This document shows positions 1 through 8,293 of a DNA stretch of 64,000 bases, piece by piece (the stretch's first letter is position 1; each line of letters opens with the position of its first letter). The DNA is from CAVPDG01 sp963702535 (GTDB taxonomy: Bacteria > Chloroflexota > Anaerolineae > Anaerolineales > UBA4823): NCBI GenBank assembly GCA_963702535.1, contig CAVPDG010000021.1:99789-163788 (forward strand). Direction: 5' to 3'. Position numbers and translations under genes: made by a program. Under the pieces are notes generated by a model. That model was not told the origin of the DNA and made no database searches. It worked only from the letters and a program-made list of their open reading frames with translations.

Positions 1-2
1 AT

Positions 3-788
3 TACCTGGCGCAGATGGGCGTGCAGGTCCGCCTGGCGCCTACCGCCAATGACGCCCAGCTCGAGACGCTGCCCGGGGCGCGCCTGCTCTTCATCGAGAC
101 GCCCAGCAACCCGGATCTGGATGTGTGCGATATCGCCCGGTTGTGCGAGGCAGCCCACCGCCTCGGCGCGCTGGTAGCCGTGGACAACACCACGCCCACC
201 ATCCTCGGGCAAGATCCCCTCAGCCTGGGTGCAGATTTCTCCTTGGCGGCGGATACCAAAGCCCTGGCAGGTCATTCGGACCTGCTGCTCGGGCACGTGG
301 CAGTGCGTGACGACGGGCTGGCAGAAAAATTGCTCTGGTGGCGCAAGCACACCGGCGCTATCCCGGGTCCCATGGAGGTGTGGCTGGCGCACCGCTCCCT
401 GCCCACTTTAGCCTTGCGCCTGGAGCGGGAGTGCGAGAATGCCCTGCAGATTGCCGCCTTTCTCGCCAACCGCCCGGATGTGCTCAGCGTGCGCTATCCA
501 GGCTTGGCGGGTGACCCTTCCCACGCCATCGCCGCGCGCCAGATGCAGCTCTTCGGTCCCATCGTCAGCTTCACATTGGCAGACCGCCGCCGCGCAGAAT
601 TGTTCCTCAAATCTTGCCACCTGGTCTACGAAGCCACAAGCTATGGCAGCGTGCACACCAGCGCCGAGCGGCGGGCACGCTGGGGCGGCGATCTCGTGCC
701 GGAGGGGTTTATCCGCCTCAGCGCGGGCATCGAGGATATCGACGACCTTTTACAAGACCTATCCCAGGCGCTGGACAAAGCCGCCTGA
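3..788 (+). CDS. Cys/Met-metabolism PLP-dependent lyase or synthase, 5' truncated
   Basis: This is the C-terminal two thirds or so of a transsulfuration-family enzyme (cystathionine gamma-synthase, gamma-lyase or methionine gamma-lyase class); the frame is open from base 3, so the start lies outside the window. The cofactor site is clear: a 'VAVDNTT' strand, then 'ADTKALAGHSD', where the Lys (about residue 82 from the first internal Met) should form the Schiff base with pyridoxal phosphate. The C-terminal domain follows ('VRYPGL', 'GSVHTSAERR', 'FIRLSAGIED'), and this last motif with its substrate-carboxylate Arg is typical of the fold. Family assignment is firm. The choice between synthesis and degradation of cystathionine or methionine cannot be made without the N-terminal part. 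A hairpin follows the stop. Confidence 0.9.
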   Translation, partial: YLAQMGVQVRLAPTANDAQLETLPGARLLFIETPSNPDLDVCDIARLCEAAHRLGALVAVDNTTPTILGQDPLSLGADFSLAADTKALAGHSDLLLGHVAVRDDGLAEKLLWWRKHTGAIPGPMEVWLAHRSLPTLALRLERECENALQIAAFLANRPDVLSVRYPGLAGDPSHAIAARQMQLFGPIVSFTLADRRRAELFLKSCHLVYEATSYGSVHTSAERRARWGGDLVPEGFIRLSAGIEDIDDLLQDLSQALDKAA

Positions 789-809
789 GTAACTGGCGAG
801 TGACAGATC

Positions 810-838
810 GAAACCCGCGTGCGGCGCACACGGGTTTC
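810..838 (+). terminator. Hairpin after the transsulfuration gene
   Basis: Arms GAAACCCGCGTG and CACACGGGTTTC form a 12-bp stem with one G-T type mismatch around a five-base loop, 22 bases past the stop. It is followed by TTCTTTAT rather than a clean T run, so it is a modest intrinsic terminator candidate. Confidence 0.5.
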
Positions 839-973
839 AATTCTTTATGAATTCACGACCCCTTTAATGGAAATTTCAACAAAATTGCGATAGTTCTTAA
901 TCCAATTTCCCGAAAAAGTATTACTATTATATTTACCTTATTTATCCTGTTTGCACCTGTCGAAGGAGAACCG

Positions 974-2322
974 ATGGCTACAAAAAGTGGACTGACCAAA
1001 TACGAAGACATCCCCTGCTGTCCGGAGCTGGAAACGAACCCCGCCTGCGATGTGATTGACTTCCGTCGCAGGCTTGTTTTTCCCACCAGCGTCCGCACCG
1101 AACAGGGGCAGGTCGTGCGCGTGGAGGTGACCCTGCACACGCGCTTCTCACGCTGCTCGGGTCCGCTGGCGCTGGGCGACCTGGCTTACTCAACCACCCT
1201 GTTACCCGGTGAGAAGGTGCGCCTCTCCACCGCAGACCGGCGCACGCGTTTCAGCTTCGACAGCGAGAGCAAGCTCAGCTACCACAGCGAGCAGATCTCG
1301 GAGGAGCAATACCTCATGCGCTCGATGCGCGCCTTCACCTCCGACCAGAACGTGGAAGACCGGGGCGGTGAGAGCTACAAAGAAGAAGGCAAGTGGGATT
1401 TCCACGGCGACGCCAGCGGCTCGATCGGCTTTTTGTCTGCCAGCGCAGACACAAACGCCCGCGGCAGCCACAGCGCATCCTCCACGCGCGATTACCTGCA
1501 CGAGCACCAGGCGCATGTCAAGATGGCGGATAACCTGTCTGTCGAAGCGACCCGCAAAGCGCATTCCATCAGCATCGGCGAGGTTTCCACTCGCACCCAC
1601 GCCGAGGGCGAGACGGAAGACCACTTCGAAGCTTCATCGCGTGAGTTCAGCAATCCGAACAAGTGCCATGCGGTAACTTTCCTCTTCTACCGCATCAATA
1701 AAATCCAAAAAATCAAGTTCGAGCTGGTCGCCATCGAGCGGCGCGTCCTCGACCCGGTAGCGCCCATGCCCACGCCTGCCAACCCCTTCCGCCCAACGGG
1801 CAGGTCGCCACGCTCCCGCAAGACGCACCGGCTACCAACACCAACCGCCTGGCGGTCCAAGAAAGAGCCATCCAGGCTGACCAGAACTTCCGCCAGCTTG
1901 CCCAGGGGGATGTAGCCGTGCGCGGCGCGGTCCGCTTCAATGCCGCCGGCGCGGCGACCGCCGTCCAGGCGCTGGGTACCCAGATTCCCATCGCCGATGA
2001 GCTGAGGGTCAAAGCGCTGGCAGAGGTGGATGCCCAGCTCGTCCGGCAAGGTCTGATCGAGAGAGCTACGGGCGTCGTTTCGCGCCGCATCCTGGAGGAG
2101 ATCAATTACGAGCGCGAGACATCCCTTCCCACCGCTGGCGTGATCGTCAAGTCCTGCCTGGATGATTGTGACATTTGCGAGCCGGAAGTGCACAAGCGCT
2201 CCACGCTGGAGCTGGAGCGCATGGAACTGGAGAACAAGTTGCTGGCGCGGCAGATCGAATTACTCGACAAATCTCAGGAGTATCGCTGCTGCCCGGTAGA
2301 CGAAATGGAAACCGAAGCTTAA
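974..2322 (+). CDS. Conserved-looking protein of unknown function (frame break near 1790)
   Basis: I do not recognise a named family. The start is well supported by AAGGAG seven bases before the ATG. The first 270 residues read as a compact domain with beta-rich segments ('SGPLALGDLAYSTTLLPGEK', 'RTRFSFDSES'), a charged and Ser/Gly-rich middle, then 'NPNKCHAVTFLFYRINK' and 'FELVAIERRVLDP'. Near 1783-1795 the sense moves to another frame, giving QVATLPQDA and then 'VRGAVRFNAAGAATAVQ', and continues to 2322. The C-terminus has two Cys pairs ('CLDDCDICEPE', 'YRCCPVDE') flanking a Leu/Glu-rich stretch likely to form a coiled coil. There is no signal peptide or membrane helix, so it is probably cytoplasmic. 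It stands alone between two terminators. Confidence 0.75.
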
Positions 2323-2354
2323 TCCATCCGCTCGTTCCTCCACAAAATAAAAGC

Positions 2355-2380
2355 AGGGGCGAACCTGTGTGTTCGCCCCT
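2355..2380. terminator. Bidirectional hairpin between convergent genes
   Basis: Perfect 10-bp stem AGGGGCGAAC/GTTCGCCCCT around a six-base loop, placed between the plus-strand gene ending at 2322 and the minus-strand gene ending at 2422. It would serve both. The same stem sequence also resembles short dispersed palindromes of the REP kind. Confidence 0.6.
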
Positions 2381-2421
2381 ACATCTTCCTCCGGTTATCC
2401 CTACGTCTTCTTTTCTCGTCC

Positions 2422-3261
2422 TTACTTCGTAGCAGAGAGCTCTCCGTCGATGATCTTTTGGAAAGCATCGAAGGGCTGAGCGCCGAGCACCGGGTAGCCA
2501 TTGATGATGAAAGCCGGGGTGCTGTTGACACCAAGCTGATTGGCGATCCCAGTTTGCTCCTGGACAGCCTGGGTGTACTTGCCCGAGTCCAGGCATTCGT
2601 TGAACGCTGCGGTATCCAGCTTTAGATCTGCTGCAAACTGCTTGAGATTATCCTTGTTAAAAGCGCCTTGGTTCTCGCCGTTCTGGCTGGTAAACAGCTT
2701 ATCGTGGTACTCCCAGAATTTATCCTGGTCGCCGGCGCACTCGCTGGCTTCAGCCGCCCACTGTGATTCTTCTCCCAGGAATGCTACATGCCAGTATCCC
2801 AAGCGGACATTACCGTTTTCAATATATTCATCATTGATCTGGCGCGCCGCGCCAGTGGCAAATCTGCCGCAGTAGGGTCACTGAAAATCGCTGAATTCGA
2901 GCAGCGTCACCGGCGCGTTTGCATCCCCTTTGAAATGCTTGACATTCGGCAGCAGGTAATCCATGAGCTGCTTGCGTGTTTCCGGATCCATCGTCGGCTG
3001 AGGCGCCTGCGTCTGCAACGAAGAGACCTCAGACGGGTTATCGGTGGGCTGTTCAGCGGTTTGCGTTCCCGGCACCAGCGGGCGCAGGAAATACCCGCCC
3101 ACCAATCCCACCAGCAGCATCACCACACCTACGATGGGGATCCACCAGCTATAAAAGTTGAGCACAAAAGCCGGCGAGCGCGGGCCAGGCTGGCTGCCAT
3201 TGCCTTCAGCTTCCAACTCTTCTAATTCCGGCTGGACTTCTTGTTCGGGCAAATCTTCCAT
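2422..3261 (-). CDS. Membrane-anchored DsbA-family thiol oxidoreductase, probable selenoprotein (UGA at residue 128)
   Basis: Thioredoxin-fold protein of 279 residues if the UGA at 2880-2878 is decoded. The start is set by GAAGGA seven bases before the ATG at 3261. Order of parts: acidic cytoplasmic tail (1-31), one membrane helix (about 39-59, 'WWIPIVGVVMLLVGLVGG'), a linker, then a DsbA-like domain outside the membrane. The domain begins 'NAPVTLLEFSDFQ', then TGA, then PYC. Relatives have FSDFQCPYC at this point, so the stop replaces the nucleophilic first Cys of CxxC, giving UxxC with Cys131. The same frame continues without loss of sense through the helical insert to the cis-proline motif 'NSTPAFIINGYPVLG' (T-P) and the usual C-terminus. 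It probably oxidises, reduces or isomerises disulphides of exported proteins. No sel genes lie in the window. The alternative is a nonsense mutation or base-call error. Confidence 0.8.
2839..2880 (-). promoter_or_regulatory. Candidate bacterial SECIS element with its UGA
   Basis: On the coding strand the in-frame TGA (2880-2878) is followed after 22 bases by a perfect hairpin: CTGGCGC, loop GGC, GCGCCAG (2855-2839). The loop begins 29 bases after the UGA and has G in its first two positions. Both match what is known of bacterial SECIS elements, which bind SelB and direct selenocysteine insertion. The stem also codes for protein, as in known bacterial cases. Confidence 0.6.
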
Positions 3262-3431
3262 ACGAGTATCCTTCAACGAGGAGGTCAGCGGCATAGCTGG
3301 GGCTGCAACCGCGTTCTTCAGCGAGCACGCCAGGTTTTCTTTTCGCCGGGCGTCCGGGCAGTATATCATGAATTCGGAAAAGAAAGGGGCAAACTGGACC
3401 TTGTTCCGAGATGTTCTTGGAAAGTGGGTGG

Positions 3432-5498
3432 CTATTGACCGCAGCGTAGCTTGAGGCGCAGCTCATCCAGAGTCGCTTGCTGGTCTGGGGAGGGCTGCAT
3501 CTCTGCGGCGATTTGCTCCCAGGTCGGGCACAGGATCTTCGGCATCGCTTCGCTGATGCGGTTCGCTTGCATGCTCAAGCGGGCAGCCTGCCGCCAGTCA
3601 TTCTGGCGAGCGAAGCCTTCGATGAAGGGCAGATACTCAACACCGTTCTGCGGCTGGAAGCCTGCCGCGCTGGCTTCATCCCAAAGCTGCACAATGCGCT
3701 CCCACTCCTGGAACTGGCGCGCCAGGTCTGCCTTCTGGAAGTAATAGCACCAGGTGGGCTGCATCTCCTTGCCAAAAACATCCGCAGGAAACGGGTAAGG
3801 GTGCGGCGGCGCCTGCTCGATGCGGCTCAAGTTGGACGCTGGGGCAATATCCTGCAAAATCATGGGCAAGATGCGAATCTGCGCATCTTGCGGGCGTAAG
3901 ACCCACAGGCACTGGTTCTTCTCCGGAGCATAGTAGATCACCAGGCTCTCTCGGCTATCCCCCGTAAACACGTTCAGGTAGCGACCGTTGACCAGCGGGA
4001 TACCCTCCACCAGCCGCTGGCGGTCTTCGAAGAAATCAGTGCTCACCGAATAAAACCAGTACGCCATGTTCTTGGATGTGTCCGCCTTGGGATAGAGCAT
4101 ACCCAGGGCGAAAGAAACAGGATAATCGCCCATATAGGGGAACACTTCTTCATCCGAGAGCAGCGCCGTCCCCTCCTGTATATAAGGCGCACGCCAGTAG
4201 AGCTGGTTGAAAAAGCGTTGTTGTTTCGTCCACGACCAGCGAAAATCGTTGTTGAGCTGGATATTGGCGCTGGCGCAGAAGAAGAGCAGGATCGTAAATA
4301 GCAGCATTCGATATTTCAGGTTACGAATCAATAGCTCGAGCAAGCCGACGGTCACAATGCTGCCGCCGATCATCGCAGCCAATCCGAAGCGCTGGCTCCA
4401 GATCGTCCCTTCCTGCGAGACACTGCGTCCCGTCACCCAGCTTGGCATCAACCCACACAGGGTGAACGCCAGCCCAACCAGCAAAACAGACCAGATCCAG
4501 TGCCGGTCAGCGCTTTCCTCGCTGCTCTCCCAGCGGTTGACCTGCACCAGGTACAGGTAAAGCCCCACCCCCAAGGCTGCTCCCAGCAGCAGCGCCAGCA
4601 GGTTCACCGGGCGATTGATGGCGAAGATACTCGGGCTGATCACCTGCGACCAGGTCGTCGCCAGGGAATAGAGGCTATCTTGCAGCACCGCCTGCAGCAG
4701 GTGGAGCAGGGCGGAGAGCGGTCTGGCGCCAAATTCGTACAGTAATACCGGTGGATTCTTCTCCGGTCCTGGCTCCACGCCAGGAATGATGAAGACACGG
4801 TACAGGATGAACGCCATCAGCCCCAGCAGGTACGGCGCCCACAGACTCAATAGCCGTTTCAACCGGGCGCCGCTGTGCCCGGGCTTTTCCGCCAGCAGCA
4901 GCCACAAGATCAACGGGCGGATCAGCTCCAGCCCGAGGAAATATTCCATCAGGAACATGTGCGCCAGGCAGGTGACCAGCGAGAGGGTGTAGTAAAGCCA
5001 GAACCGCCGCGGCTGGCGCAAGGATTGGATCATCGCCCATAGGGAGATGAGGAACAGCAAGTACCCCGACCAGTGGTAAAAATAAGTGACCGCCAGTGGC
5101 TGCAGGCGGAATAAGGGATACACGGCAAAGAGCAGGGTTGCCCAGGCAGCAAACCGCTTGTGCTGGGTCCACAGGCTGCGCAGGGTGAGCCAAAGGAACA
5201 GGCAGGTGAGGAAGCGCATCGCCAGCGATAACAGATGCCAGTACAGCGGTGTGTAACCCAGTGTGGCAAAACCGGCTACATAGAGCAGCGTACCGGGCGG
5301 GCGAGTGGTATAACGGTACAGGTCCAGCACCTGGCGCAAGCCCAGGACTCGCCCGTAATAGAGATGAGGCCAGTCGTCCTGGTAAAATCCCAATCCCCAA
5401 ACCAGCGTGCCAAACGCCAGCGCCAGGAGTGAAAATAAGATGATCGGGAACGCCTGCTCTCGGACAATCCCGCTCTTGAATTTTTCGATCATACCCAC
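3432..5498 (-). CDS. Large multi-pass membrane protein, GT-C glycosyltransferase-like
   Basis: 688 residues with about a dozen hydrophobic helices across the first two thirds and a soluble C-terminal part of about 230 residues. After the first helix comes 'LGFYQDDWPHLYYGR'. An acidic DD/DW motif in the first extracytoplasmic loop is the hallmark of GT-C transferases that use polyprenyl-phosphate sugars, so a role in transferring sugars to protein or glycan outside the membrane is possible but inferred. The C-terminal segment has alternating short helices, including 'EWERIVQLWDEASAAGFQP', that look like degenerate TPR-type packing. The start may be GTG at 5498 or ATG at 5492. It is one of three unrelated-looking GT-C-like proteins in the window (see 11140 and 15199). 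Confidence 0.7.
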   Translation of the reverse strand: MGMIEKFKSGIVREQAFPIILFSLLALAFGTLVWGLGFYQDDWPHLYYGRVLGLRQVLDLYRYTTRPPGTLLYVAGFATLGYTPLYWHLLSLAMRFLTCLFLWLTLRSLWTQHKRFAAWATLLFAVYPLFRLQPLAVTYFYHWSGYLLFLISLWAMIQSLRQPRRFWLYYTLSLVTCLAHMFLMEYFLGLELIRPLILWLLLAEKPGHSGARLKRLLSLWAPYLLGLMAFILYRVFIIPGVEPGPEKNPPVLLYEFGARPLSALLHLLQAVLQDSLYSLATTWSQVISPSIFAINRPVNLLALLLGAALGVGLYLYLVQVNRWESSEESADRHWIWSVLLVGLAFTLCGLMPSWVTGRSVSQEGTIWSQRFGLAAMIGGSIVTVGLLELLIRNLKYRMLLFTILLFFCASANIQLNNDFRWSWTKQQRFFNQLYWRAPYIQEGTALLSDEEVFPYMGDYPVSFALGMLYPKADTSKNMAYWFYSVSTDFFEDRQRLVEGIPLVNGRYLNVFTGDSRESLVIYYAPEKNQCLWVLRPQDAQIRILPMILQDIAPASNLSRIEQAPPHPYPFPADVFGKEMQPTWCYYFQKADLARQFQEWERIVQLWDEASAAGFQPQNGVEYLPFIEGFARQNDWRQAARLSMQANRISEAMPKILCPTWEQIAAEMQPSPDQQATLDELRLKLRCGQ

Positions 5499-5574
5499 TT
5501 ACTAGGATAATTCACAGGGAATAAACCTGCCAATTTGCCGGTGGATGGCTCACTTTATCGCAGCACAAAGTATA

Positions 5575-6558
5575 TCAAATTTTCGCGTTGGCTTTTTGCA
5601 TGAGATCCAAGATCTCCAACGGCTCGCCCCTGGCGGCGTCTCGCTCCAGCGAAAGCGCTCCCTGCGCGCAGTTCGAGACACACACCCCACAGCCCATGCA
5701 CTTCTCTATATCGACCCGGCTGGTTGCTCCATCCAAAGACAGGGCGTTGAACTGGCAGCTATTGACGCACTCACCGCAGCCGATACAAAGGATTTCATCG
5801 ATCTGGCACACATATCCGGAGGAAGCCAGCATCGGTGTACCGCGGCGCTGCGCCTGCATCGCCCCACAGCAACAACTGCAACAGTTACAGATAGCGTAGT
5901 AGCGCCCCAGCATGGCGTCCTTGAAGAAAGCATGGTGAACGTGACCGCGCTCATTTTCCGCCCGCAAGATACCCACAGCTTCCTCTTGTGTGATCCAGCG
6001 CGAGCGGCGCGGGTGGTGCTCGGCGACGAATGCGGCAAACGGCTCGCCGATGATCAGGCACACATCCAACGGCAGGCAGGGATGGGCGCGTGACGCCCGG
6101 CATGGGCACTCCAGCGCCAGGATGTGCTGCGGGTTGGAGAGCACAATATCCCGCGCTTTGTGGTACGGGATCACCTTCTCCAGGTCGTGCAGCACCACGT
6201 CTTCGTTTACCATCACCAGCCGCCGGGCGGACTCCAGTGGCAGCACTTTGCCGTGGTAAGTGTCTGCAAGGCCGGTCGATTTATGTGGGGTACCGGCGCC
6301 ATCACCATGATTCTGCACGCCATTCCCACGCACTGGCCTGAGGGCTTTGCTCAATGATGTTCCAAACCGGAAGACAGGCCCCAGAACCTTCACCGCCCGG
6401 TGCTCGCCGGTGCCGATGCCGATGTACAGGTAGGTCCAGCGGGCGTACACATAGCCGTGCAGCGCATCGAACCAGGTGTAGCCGGGTGTGCGCTTGCCTT
6501 CGCGGATGAATTCCAGAGTAGACGACGTTACCAGGGTATTCTTTACCTTGCGCATCAT
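5575..6558 (-). CDS. Cys-rich 4Fe-4S dicluster ferredoxin-type protein
   Basis: 327 residues. The last 75 hold two classical 4Fe-4S motifs, 'CIGCGECVNSC' and 'CMGCGVCVSNCAQG', so two cubane clusters are expected. Upstream there are two further Cys groups: 'ALECPCRASRAHPC' with a later 'LDVC', and 'ICNCCSCCCGAMQ', six Cys in eight residues, which could hold another metal centre. The N-terminal 100 residues carry no Cys motif. This architecture (Cys-rich middle plus C-terminal ferredoxin) is recurrent in anaerobes, but its reaction is not settled; electron transfer in the cytoplasm is the safe reading. There is no membrane segment. The upstream region holds the palindromic element at 6623-6724. 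Confidence 0.75.
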   Translation of the reverse strand: MMRKVKNTLVTSSTLEFIREGKRTPGYTWFDALHGYVYARWTYLYIGIGTGEHRAVKVLGPVFRFGTSLSKALRPVRGNGVQNHGDGAGTPHKSTGLADTYHGKVLPLESARRLVMVNEDVVLHDLEKVIPYHKARDIVLSNPQHILALECPCRASRAHPCLPLDVCLIIGEPFAAFVAEHHPRRSRWITQEEAVGILRAENERGHVHHAFFKDAMLGRYYAICNCCSCCCGAMQAQRRGTPMLASSGYVCQIDEILCIGCGECVNSCQFNALSLDGATSRVDIEKCMGCGVCVSNCAQGALSLERDAARGEPLEILDLMQKANAKI

Positions 6559-6622
6559 ACTGCACCTCTAATCAGGAGAATTCGCGAGATAAATTAGGGC
6601 ACATTTGGAAATATCTGCACTT

Positions 6623-6724
6623 AGAACCTATCCGAAAATGGATGAGAGATCCGATTTTGTGGTGTGTGCAGCTTCGCTGCACACACCACAAAATCGGTAC
6701 CCCTCGAATTTTCGGACAGGTTCT
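6623..6724. mobile_element. MITE-like palindromic element
   Basis: A 102-bp imperfect palindrome. The outer arms AGAACCTATCCGAAAAT and ATTTTCGGACAGGTTCT match at 16 of 17 positions. The centre (6651-6697) is a perfect 22-bp stem, CCGATTTTGTGG... to ...CCACAAAATCGG, around the loop TTC. If the ends are taken at GAACC/GGTTC, TTA occurs as a direct repeat on both sides (6621-6623 and 6724-6726), which fits a three-base target duplication. It encodes nothing. It fills most of the 304-bp gap between the ferredoxin-type gene and the next gene's terminator. Confidence 0.6.
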
Positions 6725-6753
6725 TATTCAATTCTGGCAAATAATTCTTGGAT

Positions 6754-6765
6754 TGTCATGTGACA
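6754..6765. promoter_or_regulatory. Short palindrome, possible regulator site
   Basis: TGTCATGTGACA is a perfect 12-bp palindrome followed closely by a second one, GATCATTGATC. Both lie upstream of the ferredoxin-type gene but beyond the inserted palindromic element. The form recalls Crp/Fnr-family half sites. Chance occurrence is not excluded. Confidence 0.25.
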
Positions 6766-6806
6766 TAGATCATTGATCTGCACGAATAAAGTACGCCAGA
6801 AAAACA

Positions 6807-6837
6807 AGATGCAGGGAGGATTGCCCTCCCTGCATCT
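6807..6837 (-). terminator. Intrinsic terminator of the 6863-8215 gene
   Basis: Read on the minus strand: a perfect 13-bp stem AGATGCAGGGAGG/CCTCCCTGCATCT, then TTGTTTTTCT. It lies 26 bases past the stop. Confidence 0.8.
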
Positions 6838-6862
6838 GAAGGGTTTTGTAATTTAAAGCAGG

Positions 6863-8215
6863 CTACCTGGCAAATTGCATGCTGCCCCCGCTGGTCAGAG
6901 CCAGACTCATCTCATTTCCATCGACCTCATAGATGCTGGCTGATTCGAGTCGCTCGAAGAACAGCGCGGAGTACGATTCTGAGCCACAGTCATCGCTTGT
7001 GCCTCTGGTTAGATCGAGCGAGATTCGGTTATCGCTCGTCAGCCTGTATACGCCTTCTCCCGTGTTACAGTCACTCTTAACATCCACTGTCCCATCCGGG
7101 TTGAAGCGTACAATATAATCATCCGGATCTTCCATGGTGACCGTATTGCCATCCGCGCCAGGCATCTTGTACATAGCCCAGGCAGGACCGACCAAGTCGC
7201 CGGTGAACACCGGGGTCGGCGTTTGTGTGGCAGCCGGTGGGAAGGTAGGTTGGGGTGTGAGCGGTGTCACGGGGGTGTTTCCCGGGACGGTTGTTCCCAC
7301 CAGTCCCGGCGTAGCAGCCACACTGGTGGCGATCACGGAGGCCAGTTGCCCGGAGGTCGAGCCGGGTGTCAGCGGTTCGAGCAGCCAGACTGCCAGGCTA
7401 TCATACTGGACGGTAAACCCGCTTTCGCTTGCCGCCCGCACAAAATAGCCGAGCCTGCCGGCATCGGTGAAGCTGTAATCCTGCAATACCTGCAGCAGCG
7501 TGCCGTTGGCGTACAACGCGTACGCCCCGCCTGCAGCCACCACGCCCAGCCGGTTAGGCTGACCGGCTCCGCTGACGATAGCCGGGTTGGCAGTGGGCTC
7601 GACCAGCACCGTTGTCGTCTGCCCGTCCCAGGCGGTCATGCTGTAGCGCCCGTCACAGGTCAGCCCGAGCAGGTACCCGCTCATATTATCCGGCGTGCGG
7701 AAGAACAAGCCAAAACGGTCCTCCGCCTGGCAGGCGGCGGGCATGATCACCAGCGTCTCAGCATAGTAATTCTGGATGACAGGCCAGCTCACCTCCCAGC
7801 AAGAGACCTGGGACATGCCCTTGGCGTTCATCGTAAAGAAGCCGCCACTGATGTCCGATTTGAAACAGGCGTTATCGTACAGCGTCCAGTTATTGGCTGT
7901 ATCGAAAGTATCCAGCCCGCTCGGGCGTCCCAGCACCACCGCCGGATCGCCGGAGATGGGCGTGGGCGTTGGGGGCAGGCTTGTGGAAGTGGGCGTCGCC
8001 GTGGCAGGTAGGGGCGTTTCGGTCGGCGCAAGCGCCGTGGGGCTCGGCAGGCTCGTCATCGTCACCTCCTGGGTCGCAGCAGGCGGACTGCCGGGTCGCA
8101 GGGAGAGCATGTAGATGATCCCGGCGCCCAAGATAAGCACCAGTATGCCCAGAGCCACCAGCACCCAGATCAGAGGGTTGGCGCCGGATGGCTTAGAAGA
8201 TGGATCGCTTTGCAT
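6863..8215 (-). CDS. Membrane-anchored exported protein with Pro/Thr linkers and a META/HslJ-like C-terminal domain
   Basis: 450 residues. AAAGGAG lies six bases before the ATG. One membrane helix ('WVLVALGILVLILGAGIIYM', about 18-37) anchors an extracytoplasmic chain. A Pro/Thr-rich linker (about 45-90) leads to a beta-sandwich-like domain of roughly 190 residues ('DTFDTANNWTLYDNACFKSD', 'GYLLGLTCDGRYSM') that recalls LamG-type or keto-disaccharide-binding folds. A second Pro/Thr linker follows, then about 110 residues with 'GPAWAMYKMPGADGNTV', 'FNPDGTVDVKSDCNTGEG' and 'LTRGTSDDCGSES'. The last part has the spacing of META/HslJ-like domains. Domain names are inference; surface location is well supported. 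It ends in its own terminator. Confidence 0.7.
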   Translation of the reverse strand: MQSDPSSKPSGANPLIWVLVALGILVLILGAGIIYMLSLRPGSPPAATQEVTMTSLPSPTALAPTETPLPATATPTSTSLPPTPTPISGDPAVVLGRPSGLDTFDTANNWTLYDNACFKSDISGGFFTMNAKGMSQVSCWEVSWPVIQNYYAETLVIMPAACQAEDRFGLFFRTPDNMSGYLLGLTCDGRYSMTAWDGQTTTVLVEPTANPAIVSGAGQPNRLGVVAAGGAYALYANGTLLQVLQDYSFTDAGRLGYFVRAASESGFTVQYDSLAVWLLEPLTPGSTSGQLASVIATSVAATPGLVGTTVPGNTPVTPLTPQPTFPPAATQTPTPVFTGDLVGPAWAMYKMPGADGNTVTMEDPDDYIVRFNPDGTVDVKSDCNTGEGVYRLTSDNRISLDLTRGTSDDCGSESYSALFFERLESASIYEVDGNEMSLALTSGGSMQFAR

Positions 8216-8243
8216 TCTTTTCTCCTTTCAATTCACACACAAC

Positions 8244-8264
8244 AAAAAAGGGCCTTGCGGCCCC
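8244..8264 (-). terminator. Intrinsic terminator of the acyltransferase gene
   Basis: On the minus strand GGGCCGCAAGGCCC is followed by TTTTTTG, 30 bases past the acyltransferase stop and just before the next gene's ribosome binding site. Confidence 0.75.
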
Positions 8265-8293
8265 TGCTCTAGCGTCATTATACCATAGTGGCT

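Noticed and set aside
2878..2880. TGA as an ordinary stop, making two separate genes
   Set aside because: The downstream part has no ribosome binding site near its first Met and starts in mid domain; the upstream part would lack the whole catalytic domain.
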